Source of the DNA: Pisaster brevispinus
Taxonomy: Eukaryota > Echinodermata > Asteroidea > Forcipulatida > Asteriidae
NCBI GenBank assembly: GCA_023634235.1
Contig: JAMKCF010000163.1
Coordinates: 1-64,000 of the forward strand
Direction of reading: 5' to 3'
DNA: 64,000 nt
Below are positions 63,701 to 64,000 of this stretch, piece after piece (position 1 is the stretch's first letter; each line of letters begins with the position of its first letter). The position numbers were made by a program, and so were the translations under genes. The notes under the pieces are model-generated. The model ran no database searches. It was given only the letters and a program-made list of their open reading frames with translations, and had not been told where the DNA came from.

Positions 63701-64000
63701 TTTTGCGGGGCCTTTGTAGCGTCCCCGTTTGCTGGTCTTTTCCGGTGTGAAGCCTGCCCGCAACGGCCGTAAAAGTCCAATTTCCGGATGCAGGGATACC
63801 TAAGGAAGATTCAGGTAAAAAATTCATTACTCTAGCATGCCTAGATCGGGAGTTATTCCCATTACCCCGGTCCGCACGACCTTGTCTCGCAGCCGGTTTT
63901 TTTTTTTGGGGGGGGGGGTCAATTTCTGTTAGGGGTAGGGCTTACATCCAGGCCGCTCGCCTCGCCTACAGAGTCGTCAGCAACCCCAAACTCACGGTAA
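57734..64000. repeat. A-B block with a run of three A monomers, cut by the window edge
   Basis: Starts are B57734, A58164, A58607, A59050, B59493, A59920, B60363, A60794, B61237, A61666, B62109, A62537, B62980, A63406, B63849. A58607 has A-type 5' states and ACAG but a B-type end (gtaaag, gcattggcc, gcgaaaa), so it is a hybrid between two ordinary A copies. B63849 is cut after 152 bp. Private changes include gcctagttcggg at the starts of B60363 and B62109. Confidence 0.92.

Larger units (their letters stand above)
1..64000. repeat. Satellite array of 149 head-to-tail monomers (A about 443 bp, B about 425 bp)
   Basis: Every base belongs to one repeat family in a single orientation. Each monomer was phased at ggagttattccc, just after the junction motif tagcatgcctagatcg. 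The count is 64 type A and 85 type B; the last B is cut by the window edge. A is 443 bp except 8263 (442), 36462 (444) and 57569 (165). B ranges from 421 to 431 bp. Copies differ at only a few sites outside the T/G tract, so the array is young or actively homogenised. No unique DNA is present at either end, so the true array is longer than this window. A centromeric, pericentromeric, subtelomeric or sex-chromosome location is possible but cannot be decided from the sequence. Confidence 0.98.

Noticed and set aside
1..64000. CRISPR array
   Set aside because: The units are over 420 bp and the sequence between any conserved parts is itself repeated; there are no unique spacers and no cas genes.
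1..64000. Assembly artefact producing the whole array
   Set aside because: Monomers carry many private and shared variants in ordered blocks, which a looping assembler would not invent. Individual near-identical duplications (6090-7819 and 15225-16923) could still be artefacts and are flagged.

Overview
The whole 64 kb window is one uninterrupted tandem satellite array. I see no protein-coding gene, tRNA, rRNA, CRISPR array or intact mobile element, and no unique flanking DNA at either edge. The array looks eukaryotic: long head-to-tail repeats, higher-order structure, long T/G homopolymers and splice-site-like motifs. A CpG-methylating genome is suggested, because many of the differences between copies are CG-to-CA or CG-to-TG changes. 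TTAGGG-like and CENP-B-box-like motifs would fit an animal, perhaps a vertebrate, but they are weak evidence and I do not name a species.

I divided the array by hand into 149 monomers, taking the start of each at the motif ggagttattccc. Two families alternate. Type A (64 copies) is 443 bp in all but three cases. It carries a 27-bp segment absent from B and a short T5-GGG-A-GGGG tract. Type B (85 copies, the last cut by the window edge) is 421-431 bp. It lacks the 27-bp segment and has about 11-19 T followed by 7-12 G, or in a subset a T-run ending in GGAGGGG or GGGAGGGG. Nearly all B length variation lies in this tract. The basic higher-order repeat is an A-B dimer of about 870 bp.

Layout: 1-7819 regular A-B dimers; 7820-15224 irregular order with a 3.04-kb tandem duplication; 15225-19489 B-rich with an 849-bp B-B' dimer; 19490-36905 regular A-B with two separate 1.74-kb tetramer duplications; 36906-46717 B-rich again; 46718-49304 transitional; 49305-57568 regular A-B with one extra A; 57569-57733 a single A monomer with a 278-bp internal deletion; 57734-64000 mostly A-B with one run of three A.

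The most interesting signal is that many A monomers carry a canonical-looking 3' splice site (branch-like ttgac, pyrimidine tract, ACAG) and, 133 bp on, a 5' splice site (CAG|GTAAAA). Typical B monomers have lost both (ACAT, and CAG|GCGAAA). The array could therefore encode a multi-exon noncoding transcript with B monomers as intron filler, or have arisen by amplification of a piece of gene. The short ORFs on both strands recur once per monomer and are best read as by-products of the repeat.
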